Assembly (NCBI GenBank): GCA_965662745.1
Contig: CBFIJK010000008.1
Span: 11,274-75,273 of the forward strand
Source: Anianibacter sp965662745
GTDB taxonomy: Bacteria; Pseudomonadota; Alphaproteobacteria; Rhodobacterales; Rhodobacteraceae
DNA length: 64,000 nucleotides
Direction of reading: 5' to 3'
Part shown: piece after piece, positions 50,961 to 59,980 of the stretch
Layout: every line of letters starts with the position of its first letter
Position numbering within the stretch: position 1 is the first letter of the stretch
The notes under the pieces: model-generated
What the model saw: the letters and a program-made list of their open reading frames with translations, nothing else
Told to the model about the DNA's origin: nothing
Databases searched by the model: none
Translations under genes and position numbers: made by a program

Positions 50961-51964
50961 GCTGCGGCCTCGACCCGGGCAATGCGCTCACACACGGCGT
51001 CGATCACGTCCTGCAGCCGTTCGCCCCGCGCGCGGGCCGCGAAGGTCAGCGCCATGCGGTGGCTGAGAACCGGCCGCGCCATGGCGACCACGTCTTCGGC
51101 ATTCGGCGCAAGGCGGCCGTCAAGCAGTGCGCGCGCGCGAACCGTCAGCATCAGCGCCTGCGCGGCACGCGGACCGGGGCCCCAACCGACAGAGCGGGTG
51201 ACATCCTCATGCGCCTCGGGCTCTCCGGGACGGCAGGCGCGCACGAGATCAAGGATCAGATCGACGACACCCTCGCCAACGGGCATCCGCCGCACAAGGG
51301 TCTGCGCCTTGAGAAGGTCCTCGGTCGTGAAGACGGCCGAGGATTCCGCGTCTTCGGTGCCAGTCGTCGCAAGAAGAATATCACGCTCAGTCGCGCGGTC
51401 GGGGTATTCGACATCGACCTGCACAAGGAAGCGGTCAAGCTGCGCCTCGGGCAGCGGATAGGTGCCTTCCTGTTCGATCGGGTTCTGCGTGGCGAGCACG
51501 TGGAACGGCACGCCCAGCGGACGCTCGATCCCCGCGACGGTGACGGTCTTTTCCTGCATCGCCTGCAACAGCGCCGATTGGGTCCGGGGCGAGGCGCGGT
51601 TGATCTCGTCCGCCATCAAGAGCTGGCAGAACACCGGCCCCTCGATGAACCGGAACGCCCGCCCGCCATCCTTGGCGGTTTCCAAAACTTCCGAGCCGAG
51701 GATATCGGCCGGCATCAGGTCGGGCGTGAACTGGATGCGATTGCCATCCAGCCCCATAACAGTCGATAGCGTGTCCACCAGCCGGGTCTTGCCCAGACCC
51801 GGAAGGCCGATCAGCAGTGCGTGACCGCCGCAGACAAGAGAAGACAGGACAAGCTCCACCACCTTCTCCTGGCCGATGAATCGCTTTGAAATGCTCTCCT
51901 TGGCCGCGATCATCTTGGCGCCCAGCGCCTCGATCTCGGGCACAAGGCTTTCGGTATCGGCCAT
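50957..51964 (-). CDS. MoxR-family AAA+ ATPase
   Basis: 335 residues from ATG 51964. Walker A G53-L-P-G-L-G-K-T60, Walker B LLMADEINRASPRTQSALLQAMQE, sensor 1 ATQNPIEQEGTYPLPEAQLDRF. MoxR ATPases act as chaperones that activate or assemble partner complexes, usually with VWA proteins. First gene of moxR-DUF58-DUF4159-membrane protein, with overlaps throughout; divergent from the DUF1285 gene 72 bases away. Confidence 0.95.
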   Translation of the reverse strand: MADTESLVPEIEALGAKMIAAKESISKRFIGQEKVVELVLSSLVCGGHALLIGLPGLGKTRLVDTLSTVMGLDGNRIQFTPDLMPADILGSEVLETAKDGGRAFRFIEGPVFCQLLMADEINRASPRTQSALLQAMQEKTVTVAGIERPLGVPFHVLATQNPIEQEGTYPLPEAQLDRFLVQVDVEYPDRATERDILLATTGTEDAESSAVFTTEDLLKAQTLVRRMPVGEGVVDLILDLVRACRPGEPEAHEDVTRSVGWGPGPRAAQALMLTVRARALLDGRLAPNAEDVVAMARPVLSHRMALTFAARARGERLQDVIDAVCERIARVEAAA

Positions 51965-52035
51965 GGTCAACTTCCCTGCTGTGCTTATATCGCTATGGGA
52001 GGAACCTATCCCGACCGGCGCAAGAGGCAAAACGA

Positions 52036-52623
52036 ATGGCTGCACAAAACATTGTGAAACCGACCGCAGACACCCTGGCCGCGTCTGCAAAAGCGGCATC
52101 TGGCAAGGGACTGCCCCCTGTCGAAAAGTGGGATCCGCCCTTTTGCGGCGATCTCGACATGCGCATCGCGCGCAGTGGCGAATGGTTCTATCTGGGCACG
52201 CCTATTGGAAGAAAAGAGCTTGTACGCCTGTTTTCCACCATCCTGCGCAAGGACGGAGAGGATTATTTCCTCGTCACGCCGGTCGAGAAGGTTGGCATCA
52301 CCGTCGACGACGCGCCCTTTGTCGCGGTCGATTTCGAAGCAGCGGGATCGGGCAAGGAGCAGGTGCTTAAATTCACGACAAATGTCGGCGATGTGACCGT
52401 TGCAGGTGCCGATACACCCATCCGGGTGGAACGCGATTCCGAGACCGGAGAGCCTTCGCCCTATGTCTTGGTGCGCCGTAATCTCGAAGCGCTGATCGAC
52501 CGCAAGAGCTTTTACCGGCTGGTCGATATCGGCGCGACTGAGGACGTAAATGGGACCGACTGGTTCGGGCTGTGGTCTGGCGGCGAATTCTTTCCCGTAA
52601 TCCCGGCGGCAGAGCTTCCCTGA
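52036..52623 (+). CDS. DUF1285 domain protein
   Basis: 195 residues. KWDPPFCGDLDMRIARSGEWFYLGTPIGRKELVRLFSTIL and GEDYFLVTPVEKVGITVDDAPFVAVDF match DUF1285. Cytosolic; function unknown. Located back to back with moxR, a pairing that suggests a shared role. ATG 52036 is preceded by AAGAGG. Confidence 0.88.
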   Translation: MAAQNIVKPTADTLAASAKAASGKGLPPVEKWDPPFCGDLDMRIARSGEWFYLGTPIGRKELVRLFSTILRKDGEDYFLVTPVEKVGITVDDAPFVAVDFEAAGSGKEQVLKFTTNVGDVTVAGADTPIRVERDSETGEPSPYVLVRRNLEALIDRKSFYRLVDIGATEDVNGTDWFGLWSGGEFFPVIPAAELP

Positions 52624-52687
52624 TTTTGCGCTTACCTTTGGGCGGCGGCCCCGCATAGAAAGAGCCATCCAAGACGGAGGCATCTTG

Positions 52688-53440
52688 TTGAAACTGGCCG
52701 CCAATATCTCGCTGCTCTTTCCCGATCTACCGATCATCGACCGGGTTCATGCCGCCGCCGATGCAGGTTTCGAGGGGATCGAGATCCTCTTTCCCTATGA
52801 CGAAGATATCCGCGCCCTGACCCGCGCCCTCAGCACGCATGACCTGCCGCTGGTCCTGATGAATGCCCCGCCGCCGAATTACACCGGCGGCGCCCGCGGC
52901 TTCGCGGCGGTGCCGGGACTGGAAGATCGCTTTCGCCACGATTTCTGGCGGGTGCTGCGCTATGCGGGCGAGCTTGGCACACAGCGCATCCACGTCATGG
53001 CCGGAGAGGGGAATGGCGCGGCTGCGCGCCAAGTTTTCGTCGAAAACTTGAAATGGGCGACCGAGACTGCTGGTGATCTGCCCTTGACGATCGAGCCGCT
53101 GAACCCGGTCTCGATGCCCGGCTATTTCCTGAACGATTACGATTTGGCAGCAGGCATAATCGACGCTGTCGACGCGCCGAATCTCGGCCTGCAATATGAC
53201 GCCTTTCATTCCGAGATGATCCACGGCGATGCCGTCGCCACATGGGACCGGTTCAAGGCGATCTCGACCCATGTGCAACTTGGCAGCGCGCCGGGCCGGA
53301 ATGAGCCGGATACCCCCGTTTTCCCGACACTCTTCAAGCGCCTGCGGGATGACGGATATAAAGGATGGATCAGCGCGGAATATCATCCAAGGGGCGAGAC
53401 CACCGAGGGACTAGGCTGGATGGCCACTGCACGAGGCTGA
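52688..53440 (+). CDS. hyi: Hydroxypyruvate isomerase-like TIM-barrel protein (TTG start)
   Basis: 250 residues. KLAANISLLF, FEGIEILFPYDED, NLGLQYDAFHSEMIHGD, HVQLGSAPGRNEPDTP and WISAEYHPRGETTEGLGW match Hyi/OtnI. It interconverts hydroxypyruvate and tartronate semialdehyde or isomerises a related 2-oxo sugar acid. Two consecutive TTG codons (52685, 52688) follow GGAGG; the second gives the better seven-base spacing. Confidence 0.88.
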   Translation: MKLAANISLLFPDLPIIDRVHAAADAGFEGIEILFPYDEDIRALTRALSTHDLPLVLMNAPPPNYTGGARGFAAVPGLEDRFRHDFWRVLRYAGELGTQRIHVMAGEGNGAAARQVFVENLKWATETAGDLPLTIEPLNPVSMPGYFLNDYDLAAGIIDAVDAPNLGLQYDAFHSEMIHGDAVATWDRFKAISTHVQLGSAPGRNEPDTPVFPTLFKRLRDDGYKGWISAEYHPRGETTEGLGWMATARG

Positions 53441-53454
53441 AATTTTCGCGCGCT

Positions 53455-53496
53455 TCCTGACGGTTCCTGACAGTACGCTGTCAGGGGGGCTATGCT
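53455..53496 (+). promoter_or_regulatory. Palindromic operator and promoter of the VOC-YafY pair
   Basis: CCTGACAG (53466-53473), TACG, CTGTCAGG (53478-53485) is a clean palindrome. A further half-site CCTGACGG lies ten bases upstream (53456). TATGCT (53491-53496) is a fair -10 with TGACAG as an overlapping -35. The divergent-free location directly ahead of the VOC gene suggests binding by the YafY-type regulator two genes down. Confidence 0.6.
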
Positions 53497-53533
53497 AGCG
53501 CTGTGTCACTGGCCCATTTGAAGGAGACACACC

Positions 53534-53905
53534 ATGGCTACCCGCGAACACCCCGTCTGCTGGACGGAAATCCCCGTCACGGACCTCGATGCCTCGCAGG
53601 CCTTTTATTCCAAGGTCTTCGGCTTGGAATTTTCCACGGATGACAGCGGCCCGAACCCCATCGCCATGATCAAGACCAAGGACGCGAACGGCGTTGCGGG
53701 CCATCTTTACCCCGGCACGCCTGCCACGGGCGGCAACGGGCCGACGATTCACCTCGTCGTCGAAACCACCGTCGAAGACGGAATGACACGCTGCGCCGAT
53801 GCGGGCGGCACCGTCCTGTCGCCCATCATCTCCATTCCGCCGGGGCGGTTTGCCTATGCGCTCGACCCCGATGGAAACTCCATCGGTCTGTTCGAGCCCG
53901 CGTAA
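53534..53905 (+). CDS. VOC-superfamily (glyoxalase-like) protein
   Basis: 123 residues. VCWTEIPVTDLDASQAFYSKVFGLEF and FAYALDPDGNSIGLFEPA are the two ends of a vicinal-oxygen-chelate domain; a metal ligand set is not certain from sequence. May bind or modify a small molecule. Nine bases before the regulator gene and likely co-transcribed. AAGGAGA upstream. Confidence 0.9.
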   Translation: MATREHPVCWTEIPVTDLDASQAFYSKVFGLEFSTDDSGPNPIAMIKTKDANGVAGHLYPGTPATGGNGPTIHLVVETTVEDGMTRCADAGGTVLSPIISIPPGRFAYALDPDGNSIGLFEPA

Positions 53906-53914
53906 GGACCCGCC

Positions 53915-54610
53915 ATGCGCCGCGCCGACCGCCTGTTTCAGATCGTTCAGCATCTCAGGGGCGGTCGGCTGACGACTGCGGGCAAACTCGCCGCCGCGCT
54001 GGAAGTGTCAGAGCGCACGATCTACCGCGACATCGCCGATCTCGTCGGCAGCGGCGTGCCGATCGAGGGCGAAGCGGGCGTCGGATATGTCATGCGGGAC
54101 GGCTATGACCTGCCGCCCCTCATGTTCAACAACAATGAGATCGTCGCTCTCGTCCTCGGGGCGCGGCTGGTGCGCGCCTGGGGCGGGGCCGGCATGGCGG
54201 CGGCCGCTGAAGAAGCGCTTGTCAAGATCGAGACGGTCCTTCCCGCCGATGCCCGTGCCCGTGCCGCGGCTGTGCCGGTGCATGCGTTCGGGATGATGCA
54301 ATACGACGCCGCGACCCGCGCGCGACTGGACCTTCTGGAACAGGCGGCAAGCGCGCGACAGCGGCTAATCCTGTCCTATGGCGATGCAGAAGAGCGCTTG
54401 ACCGAACGCCCGGTCCGGCCGCTTGCCCTGTGGTTCTGGGGCAAGGTCTGGACCCTCGTCGCATGGTGCGAATTGCGGGAAGATTTCCGCATGTTCCGCG
54501 CCGACCGTATTCGCGGCGTCACCGAGGATGGCACCTTCCGCGAGGAACGCGGCAAGACCCTTGCCGATTTCTACCACGTTGAGGTGCCCGACGACGTGAC
54601 CTGGTACTGA
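53915..54610 (+). CDS. YafY-type HTH/WYL transcriptional regulator
   Basis: 231 residues. N-terminal HTH: RADRLFQIVQHLRGGRLTTAGKLAAALEVSERTIYRDIADLVGSG; C-terminal WYL domain with QRLILSYGDAEERLTERPVRPLALWFWGKVWTLVAWCELREDFRMFRADRI. WYL domains sense ligands or nucleic acids. Likely regulates its own operon through the CTGACAG palindrome. Confidence 0.92.
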   Translation: MRRADRLFQIVQHLRGGRLTTAGKLAAALEVSERTIYRDIADLVGSGVPIEGEAGVGYVMRDGYDLPPLMFNNNEIVALVLGARLVRAWGGAGMAAAAEEALVKIETVLPADARARAAAVPVHAFGMMQYDAATRARLDLLEQAASARQRLILSYGDAEERLTERPVRPLALWFWGKVWTLVAWCELREDFRMFRADRIRGVTEDGTFREERGKTLADFYHVEVPDDVTWY

Positions 54611-54620
54611 AAGCATCGCA

Positions 54621-55193
54621 TCACCGCCGAAACGGACTGGGGCGCAGACCGCCACGCGCCGAGGTCACGATATCCTCGATCCGCTTGGCGCGCGTCGCCT
54701 CAGTCTTCCCGCTTTTCAGCCATTCCAGCGTGCCGCGCTTGATGCTGCGAGGCCAGGCCTCCCACGCCTCCAGAAGGCCCGCGCCGACCAGCGCATCCTC
54801 AAGATCGCCGGGGCGCTCCAGCCGCTCGACATCGTCAAGATAGCTCCACATTCCGTTCGCCTTGGCGGTGGTCACCAGAGCCTCTCCGGCCGGGGTCATC
54901 GCGCCAGAGGCCCGCGCGGCAGCGATCTTGGCCTTGTTCACCGCCGACCATGCGCTTTTGGGATTGCGCGGGGCGATCAGATAGGCAGACCGGTCTTCGT
55001 CGATCTTGCGGGTGCGGCTGTCGACCCAGCCCCAGCACAAGAGTTCCTCGACCAGATCGCCGAATGGCACGTAGTGGTCGGTGTGCTTCTTGTAGGTGAC
55101 CAGCCAGACCGAGGCGCTGGCGCCGTGGTTCTTGGCAAGCCAGTCGCGCAGGTCTTGCCGCGTGCGGATTTCGAGGAATTGTTCCTCCGTCAT
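54621..55193 (-). CDS. YdeI/OmpD-associated family protein
   Basis: 190 residues from ATG 55193, overlapping the upstream gene's stop. FLEIRTRQDLRDWLAKNHGASASVWLVTYKK, LLCWGWVDSRTRKID, PRNPKSAWSAVNKAK are the YdeI family. E. coli relatives are implicated in stress and antimicrobial peptide resistance, but biochemical role is unknown. Last gene of the polA operon. Confidence 0.85.
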   Translation of the reverse strand: MTEEQFLEIRTRQDLRDWLAKNHGASASVWLVTYKKHTDHYVPFGDLVEELLCWGWVDSRTRKIDEDRSAYLIAPRNPKSAWSAVNKAKIAAARASGAMTPAGEALVTTAKANGMWSYLDDVERLERPGDLEDALVGAGLLEAWEAWPRSIKRGTLEWLKSGKTEATRAKRIEDIVTSARGGLRPSPFRR

Positions 55194-55777
55194 GTCGCCC
55201 TGATGTCCCGCCATTCCCCGGGCCTCAGGGCGCCCAGGTCATGGGGGCCTACGGACCAGCGCACGAGGCGCAGAACTGGCAGATCGACGGCAGCACACAT
55301 GCGGCGGACCTGCCGGTTGCGGCCTTCGGTGATCGTCAGACGCAGCCACGCATCGGGCACAGTTTTGCGGAATCGCACCGGCGGATCGCGCGGCCAAAGC
55401 CAATCGGGTTCGGGCACCGCATCCACCCTGGCGGGCCGTGTCGGGCCGTCTTTCAGCGCTACACCCTGCCGTAGAGCGCCCAGCGCGCCCTCATCCGGCA
55501 CGCCTTCGACCATGGCAAAATAGGTCTTCGGCGTATGAGTCTTGGGCGAGGTCAACCGCGCCTGAAGCCCGCCGTCATTCGTCAGAAGAAGAAGCCCCTC
55601 GCTGTCGCGATCCAGCCGACCAGCAGGATAGAGACCGGGCAGATCAAGGTGATCACCAAGCCCCGGCCAATGCCCGTCGCCTGTGAATTGCGACAGCACG
55701 TTCATCGGCTTGTTGAACGCGACCAGGCGCGTGGCGCCCTGTGACCCGCGCGGTTTTGGGCGCGGGCGGGGTGTCAT
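55190..55777 (-). CDS. 23S rRNA pseudouridine synthase, RluE-like
   Basis: 195 residues. FNKPMNVLSQFT, YPAGRLDRDSEGLLLLTNDG (with the catalytic Asp in GRLDRDSEG) and LTITEGRNRQVRRMCAAVDLPVLRLVR are the RsuA/RluE family. No S4 domain at the N-terminus, as in RluE, which modifies 23S U2457. Four-base overlaps with both neighbours. Confidence 0.9.
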   Translation of the reverse strand: MTPRPRPKPRGSQGATRLVAFNKPMNVLSQFTGDGHWPGLGDHLDLPGLYPAGRLDRDSEGLLLLTNDGGLQARLTSPKTHTPKTYFAMVEGVPDEGALGALRQGVALKDGPTRPARVDAVPEPDWLWPRDPPVRFRKTVPDAWLRLTITEGRNRQVRRMCAAVDLPVLRLVRWSVGPHDLGALRPGEWRDIRAT

Positions 55778-56181
55778 TCTTCACGCACACTCAGTGCCAG
55801 TTGCACACGGCCACGCACCCCGAAGGCAGCGACCCAGAAGACGACACCGACAAGCGCGGCAGAGAACACGAGCCACGACAAGGCGGCGACAGTCTCGAAC
55901 GATCCCCAGAATAGGACCAGCGACCCAACGGTACTGGCCAGCGGGATTTGCCACCATGACAGATACGTCCCTCGGCGGGCGAGCACCCACCAGCTGAGCA
56001 CCACGATCAGGGCAAGCGGTAGTGCGGCCAGAAGACCGAAATAAAGCCAGGTCAGAAAGCCCACGACGAGGCCCATGAAGCCGCCAGCACCCGCGCCCAG
56101 CGCAAGGGCGGCCACGGTCATGCAGGCCGTGCCGGTGATCCAGCCTGCAAGGCAGCCGAGAAGAATTCGACCCAGCTGCAT
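55774..56181 (-). CDS. Hypothetical four-helix membrane protein
   Basis: 135 residues from ATG 56181, one base after the polA stop. Four hydrophobic segments (about 5-26, 32-58, 69-90, 98-118). No family recognised. In the polA operon, overlapping the pseudouridine synthase gene by four bases. Confidence 0.7.
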   Translation of the reverse strand: MQLGRILLGCLAGWITGTACMTVAALALGAGAGGFMGLVVGFLTWLYFGLLAALPLALIVVLSWWVLARRGTYLSWWQIPLASTVGSLVLFWGSFETVAALSWLVFSAALVGVVFWVAAFGVRGRVQLALSVREE

Positions 56182-56182
56182 A

Positions 56183-58987
56183 TCAGTGTGCCTCTGCCCA
56201 TGTCGCGCCCCGCCCGGCATCGACATCAAGCGGCACGTCGAATTTCACGGCGGGCATCGACGCGGCCTCCATCACCTCTTTGGCACGGGCGATCAGGTCG
56301 TCCACGGCACTGTCTTCCACCTCGAAGATCAGTTCATCGTGGACCTGCAGCAGCATCTTCGCGGGAAGCCCCTCGATGGCGTCATCCATGCGGATCATGG
56401 CGCGACGGATCACGTCGGCGGCGGTGCCCTGAATGGGCGCGTTGATCGCGGCGCGCTTGGCGAACCCGGCGGTCGGACCCTTGGCGTTGATCTCGGGCGT
56501 GTGGATCTTGCGGCCGAACAGCGTCTGGACGTAGCCGTTTTCCTTGGCGAATTTAACCGTCTCGTCCATGTAGGCGCGGATGCCGGGAAAGCGTTCGAAA
56601 TAGCGGTCGATGAAGCCCTGAGCCTCGGCGCGCGGGATGCGCAGATTACGCGCAAGGCCGAAGCCCGAAATACCGTAAATCACGCCGAAATTGATTGCCT
56701 TGGCCTGACGGCGAATATCTGGTGTCATGTCTTCCATCGGCACATCGAACATCTCGGACGCGGTCATCGCGTGGATGTCCTGACCGTCGGCGAACGCTTG
56801 TTTCAGTGCGTCGATCCCGGCGATATGGGCGAGGATGCGCAGCTCGATCTGGCTATAATCGAGAGAAACCAGCGTCTTGCCTTCATCGGCGACGAACGCC
56901 TCGCGGATGCGGCGGCCTTCCTCGCTGCGCACCGGAATATTCTGCAGATTGGGGTCGGTGGACGCCAGCCGCCCCGTGTTCGCCCCCGCGATGGAATAGC
57001 TGGTGTGCACCCGCCCGGTGTCAGGATTGATATGATCCTGCAGCGCGTCGGTATAGGTGGATTTCAGTTTCGACAGTTGCCGCCAATCGAGGACCCTCGC
57101 GGGCAGATCGTGTTCGGTCGCCAGATCCTCCAGCACGTCGGCGGGTGTCGAATAGGCGCCGTTCTTGCCGCGCTTGCCGCCAGGAAGCGACATCTTGTCG
57201 AACAGGATCTCGCCCAGTTGCTTGGGGCTGCCGACGTTGAATTTCTCGCCTGCAAGCTCGTGGATTTCTTCTTCCAGTCCCGCCATTTTCTGCGCGAAGG
57301 CGCCCGACATGCGTGACAGGGTCTGGCGGTCAACCTTGATGCCCGTCATCTCCATCCGCGCCAGCACAGGCACCAGCGGGCGTTCAAGCGTCTGGTAAAC
57401 GGTCGTGACCTGCCGCTGATGCAGTTCCGGCGCAAAGCGCTGCCAGAGCCGCAGGGTGATATCGGCATCTTCGGCGGCATATTTCACGGCCTCTGCCACA
57501 GGCACCTTGTCGAAGGTGATCTGGCTCTTGCCACTGCCAATCAGTTCCTTGATCGGGATCGGAACATGGCCAAGATACCGCTCTGACAGTTGATCCATGC
57601 CGTGCCCATGCTCGCCGCCATGCAGCGCGTAGGACATCAGCATCGTATCATCAATGGGCGCGACCGTGACGCCGTAGCGGGCAAAGATCTTGGCGTCGTA
57701 CTTCATGTTCTGCCCGATCTTCAGGACAGCGTCGTCCTCGAGCACGGGTTTTAGCATTTCCAGCGCACGGTCGAGCGGCATCTGCCCTTCGGCCAGATCG
57801 CTGGAGCCGAAGAGATCGCCACTGTCATTTGCCCGGTGGATCAGGGGCACATAGCAGGCTGATCCCGCCTCGACGCACAGAGAAATGCCCACAAGCTCGC
57901 AGGTCATTTCATTCAGGCCCGTCGTTTCCGTATCGACCGCGACCCAGCCCTTTTCGCGGATCAAGTCGATCCAGGCTTGCAGCGCGGCCTCGTCCTTGAC
58001 CCATTCATACGCCTCCGGATCGAAGGGCTTGTCCTCTGGCATGTCCACATCGCCGCCCGAGACAGGGCTGTCGCTATCTGCCTCGATCGCAGGGGCCTCA
58101 ACGCCCAGCACCTCGGCGACCCGCTTGGTGACGGTGCGGAATTCCATGTCCGTCAGGAATGCCAGCAGCGCCTCGGCCTCGGGTTCCTTCACCTCAAGCT
58201 CATCCAGCGTCGCCTCGACCGGCATTTCGCAATCAAGCTGCACCAGCGTGCGCGACAGGCGGATCTGATCGGCATGGTCGATCAGGGTCTGGCGGCGTTT
58301 CGGCTGCTTGATCTCTTCGGCGCGGTCCAGAAGCGTATCGAGATCGCCAAATTCTTTGATCAGCAAAGCGGCAGTCTTGATCCCGATCCCCGGCGCGCCC
58401 GGCACGTTGTCGACGCTATCCCCGGCGAGCGCCTGCACATCGACCACGCGGTCCGGGCCGACGCCGAATTTCTCTTCGACTTCTTCCACTCCGATGCGGC
58501 GGTTCTTCATGGCGTCGAACATCTCGACCCCGCCGCCGACAAGCTGCATGAGATCCTTGTCCGACGAGATGATCGTCACGCGCCCGCCCGCATCACGCGC
58601 TTGGCAGGCCAGCGTCGCGATGATGTCGTCCGCCTCGTATCCCTGCTGTTCGAGGCAGGCGATATTGAAGGCGCGTGTTGCGTCGCGCGTCAGAGGGATC
58701 TGCGGGCGCAGGTCTTCTGGCATCTCGTCGCGGTTGGCTTTGTACTGATCGTAGAGATCGTTGCGGAACGTGTGGCTGCCCTTGTCGAACACGACCGCGA
58801 CATGGGTCGGCGCATCGGGGCCCTTGTTGTCCTGCACCATCTTCCAGATCATGTTCACAAAGCCCGACACCGCGCCCACGGGCAGCCCGTCGGACTTGCG
58901 CGTCAGCGGGGGAAGCGCGTGGAACGCCCGGAAGATGAACGCCGATCCGTCGATGAGATGTAGATGACAGCCTGTGCCGAATGCCAT
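56183..58987 (-). CDS. polA: DNA polymerase I
   Basis: 934 residues. N-terminal 5'-3' exonuclease (LIDGSAFIFRAFHAL, YEADDIIATLA, GDSVDNVPGAPGIGIKTA), 3'-5' exonuclease with WVAVDTETTGLNEM retaining the first two acidic residues, and the family A polymerase domain with VSLDYSQIELRILAHIAG, RRQAKAINFGVIYG and LLQVHDELIFE. Fills gaps and removes primers. All three domains look intact. Length is normal. Confidence 0.98.
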   Translation of the reverse strand: MAFGTGCHLHLIDGSAFIFRAFHALPPLTRKSDGLPVGAVSGFVNMIWKMVQDNKGPDAPTHVAVVFDKGSHTFRNDLYDQYKANRDEMPEDLRPQIPLTRDATRAFNIACLEQQGYEADDIIATLACQARDAGGRVTIISSDKDLMQLVGGGVEMFDAMKNRRIGVEEVEEKFGVGPDRVVDVQALAGDSVDNVPGAPGIGIKTAALLIKEFGDLDTLLDRAEEIKQPKRRQTLIDHADQIRLSRTLVQLDCEMPVEATLDELEVKEPEAEALLAFLTDMEFRTVTKRVAEVLGVEAPAIEADSDSPVSGGDVDMPEDKPFDPEAYEWVKDEAALQAWIDLIREKGWVAVDTETTGLNEMTCELVGISLCVEAGSACYVPLIHRANDSGDLFGSSDLAEGQMPLDRALEMLKPVLEDDAVLKIGQNMKYDAKIFARYGVTVAPIDDTMLMSYALHGGEHGHGMDQLSERYLGHVPIPIKELIGSGKSQITFDKVPVAEAVKYAAEDADITLRLWQRFAPELHQRQVTTVYQTLERPLVPVLARMEMTGIKVDRQTLSRMSGAFAQKMAGLEEEIHELAGEKFNVGSPKQLGEILFDKMSLPGGKRGKNGAYSTPADVLEDLATEHDLPARVLDWRQLSKLKSTYTDALQDHINPDTGRVHTSYSIAGANTGRLASTDPNLQNIPVRSEEGRRIREAFVADEGKTLVSLDYSQIELRILAHIAGIDALKQAFADGQDIHAMTASEMFDVPMEDMTPDIRRQAKAINFGVIYGISGFGLARNLRIPRAEAQGFIDRYFERFPGIRAYMDETVKFAKENGYVQTLFGRKIHTPEINAKGPTAGFAKRAAINAPIQGTAADVIRRAMIRMDDAIEGLPAKMLLQVHDELIFEVEDSAVDDLIARAKEVMEAASMPAVKFDVPLDVDAGRGATWAEAH

Positions 58988-59096
58988 GCCGGGCTCCTCG
59001 CTCTGGTCAGAACGCGTTTTGCCACGGATCGGCGAAGCGGGCCAGTGCCCTACAGCGGCGCAGGGTGAATTCGATCACGGGGACGCGCTGAGGCGG

Positions 59097-59558
59097 TCAG
59101 CCTGAGAAGACGTCGAAGATCGACCCTATATTCCCGATGATCGAAACAAGCAGGATGATCCCGCAGATCAGAAGTGCAAGCCATGCCACGAACTGGAACG
59201 TCAGCGCGGCGATGCCAACCGACAGGCCGCAGATCACGATCTGCGCAGGTTCTTTCCGTGCAAGGCCGATGAGGCCCAGAACGACGGACAGGACGCCAAA
59301 GGCGCTGACGCCAATCGCAAGGAATCTGTCGATGTCAAAGGTCCGCGCCACGGCTTCGGGCTGCGCCACACCCTTCAGGCCGCGCAGGGCCGAGTTGATG
59401 TAATCTGCGGTGAATTCGCCAAGGGCCGTTCCGATGCTTGGCTGCGGCGAGAAGGGACCCGCGTAGATCACCACCATCGCACCGAGCAAAGACAAGGCAC
59501 CAAGGCCAAGGGCGGTAAAGCCGAACGGCGCTACGCCCACATGTGCATGTGACATCAT
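59097..59558 (-). CDS. Hypothetical membrane protein
   Basis: 153 residues from ATG 59558 (59555 also possible), with AAGGAA upstream. Hydrophobic segments at about 10-32, 72-95, 98-125 and 128-148. Not recognised. A tail of Ile/Leu/Gly-rich helices suggests an inner-membrane protein. Sits alone between polA (110 bases) and the zinc protein gene. Confidence 0.65.
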   Translation of the reverse strand: MMSHAHVGVAPFGFTALGLGALSLLGAMVVIYAGPFSPQPSIGTALGEFTADYINSALRGLKGVAQPEAVARTFDIDRFLAIGVSAFGVLSVVLGLIGLARKEPAQIVICGLSVGIAALTFQFVAWLALLICGIILLVSIIGNIGSIFDVFSG

Positions 59559-59632
59559 CTGGTTCCTTCCCGGCTCTCTAGGTCGGACCATGACGCGAAA
59601 TTTCGGTAAATGTGTGACCTCGCCGGGGCCGG

Positions 59633-59869
59633 TCAGGCCTTTGACGCGCTGTCTGCGAACTCTTCATGGACGAACCGCTTGTCGCAATAGCCGCATTCGA
59701 CCATGCCGGTATCGCGCGACAGGGACAGCCAGACGCGTGGATGACCAAGTCCCGCCTCGGACCCATCGCAGCTGACGCGCCACTGGCTGACGACTTCCGT
59801 CTCGGGCGTGTCGAACGCACCGGTCGGGGGCAGATCGCCGCTCATGTCTTCGTGCTTTTCAGAGGGCAT
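59633..59869 (-). CDS. Zinc-finger protein, zf-CHCC/NDUFS6-like
   Basis: 78 residues. C34, H43 (GHPRVWLSL), C59 and C62 (VECGYCDKRFV) are the CHCC zinc set; the family includes the complex I accessory subunit NDUFS6 known in alphaproteobacteria and mitochondria. May help FeS cluster assembly in complex I, though no nuo genes are near. ATG 59869; an inner ATG at 59845 is possible. Confidence 0.85.
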   Translation of the reverse strand: MPSEKHEDMSGDLPPTGAFDTPETEVVSQWRVSCDGSEAGLGHPRVWLSLSRDTGMVECGYCDKRFVHEEFADSASKA

Positions 59870-59980
59870 TGTCGGACGTCCTGTTCTTGCCGCAGGGGAC
59901 CCCTGCCATATGTCGCGTCACATGATAACAATGCGGCTGGCAGCTACAAGGGCCGGGACAGGCGCAAAGGGGACGGGCAG

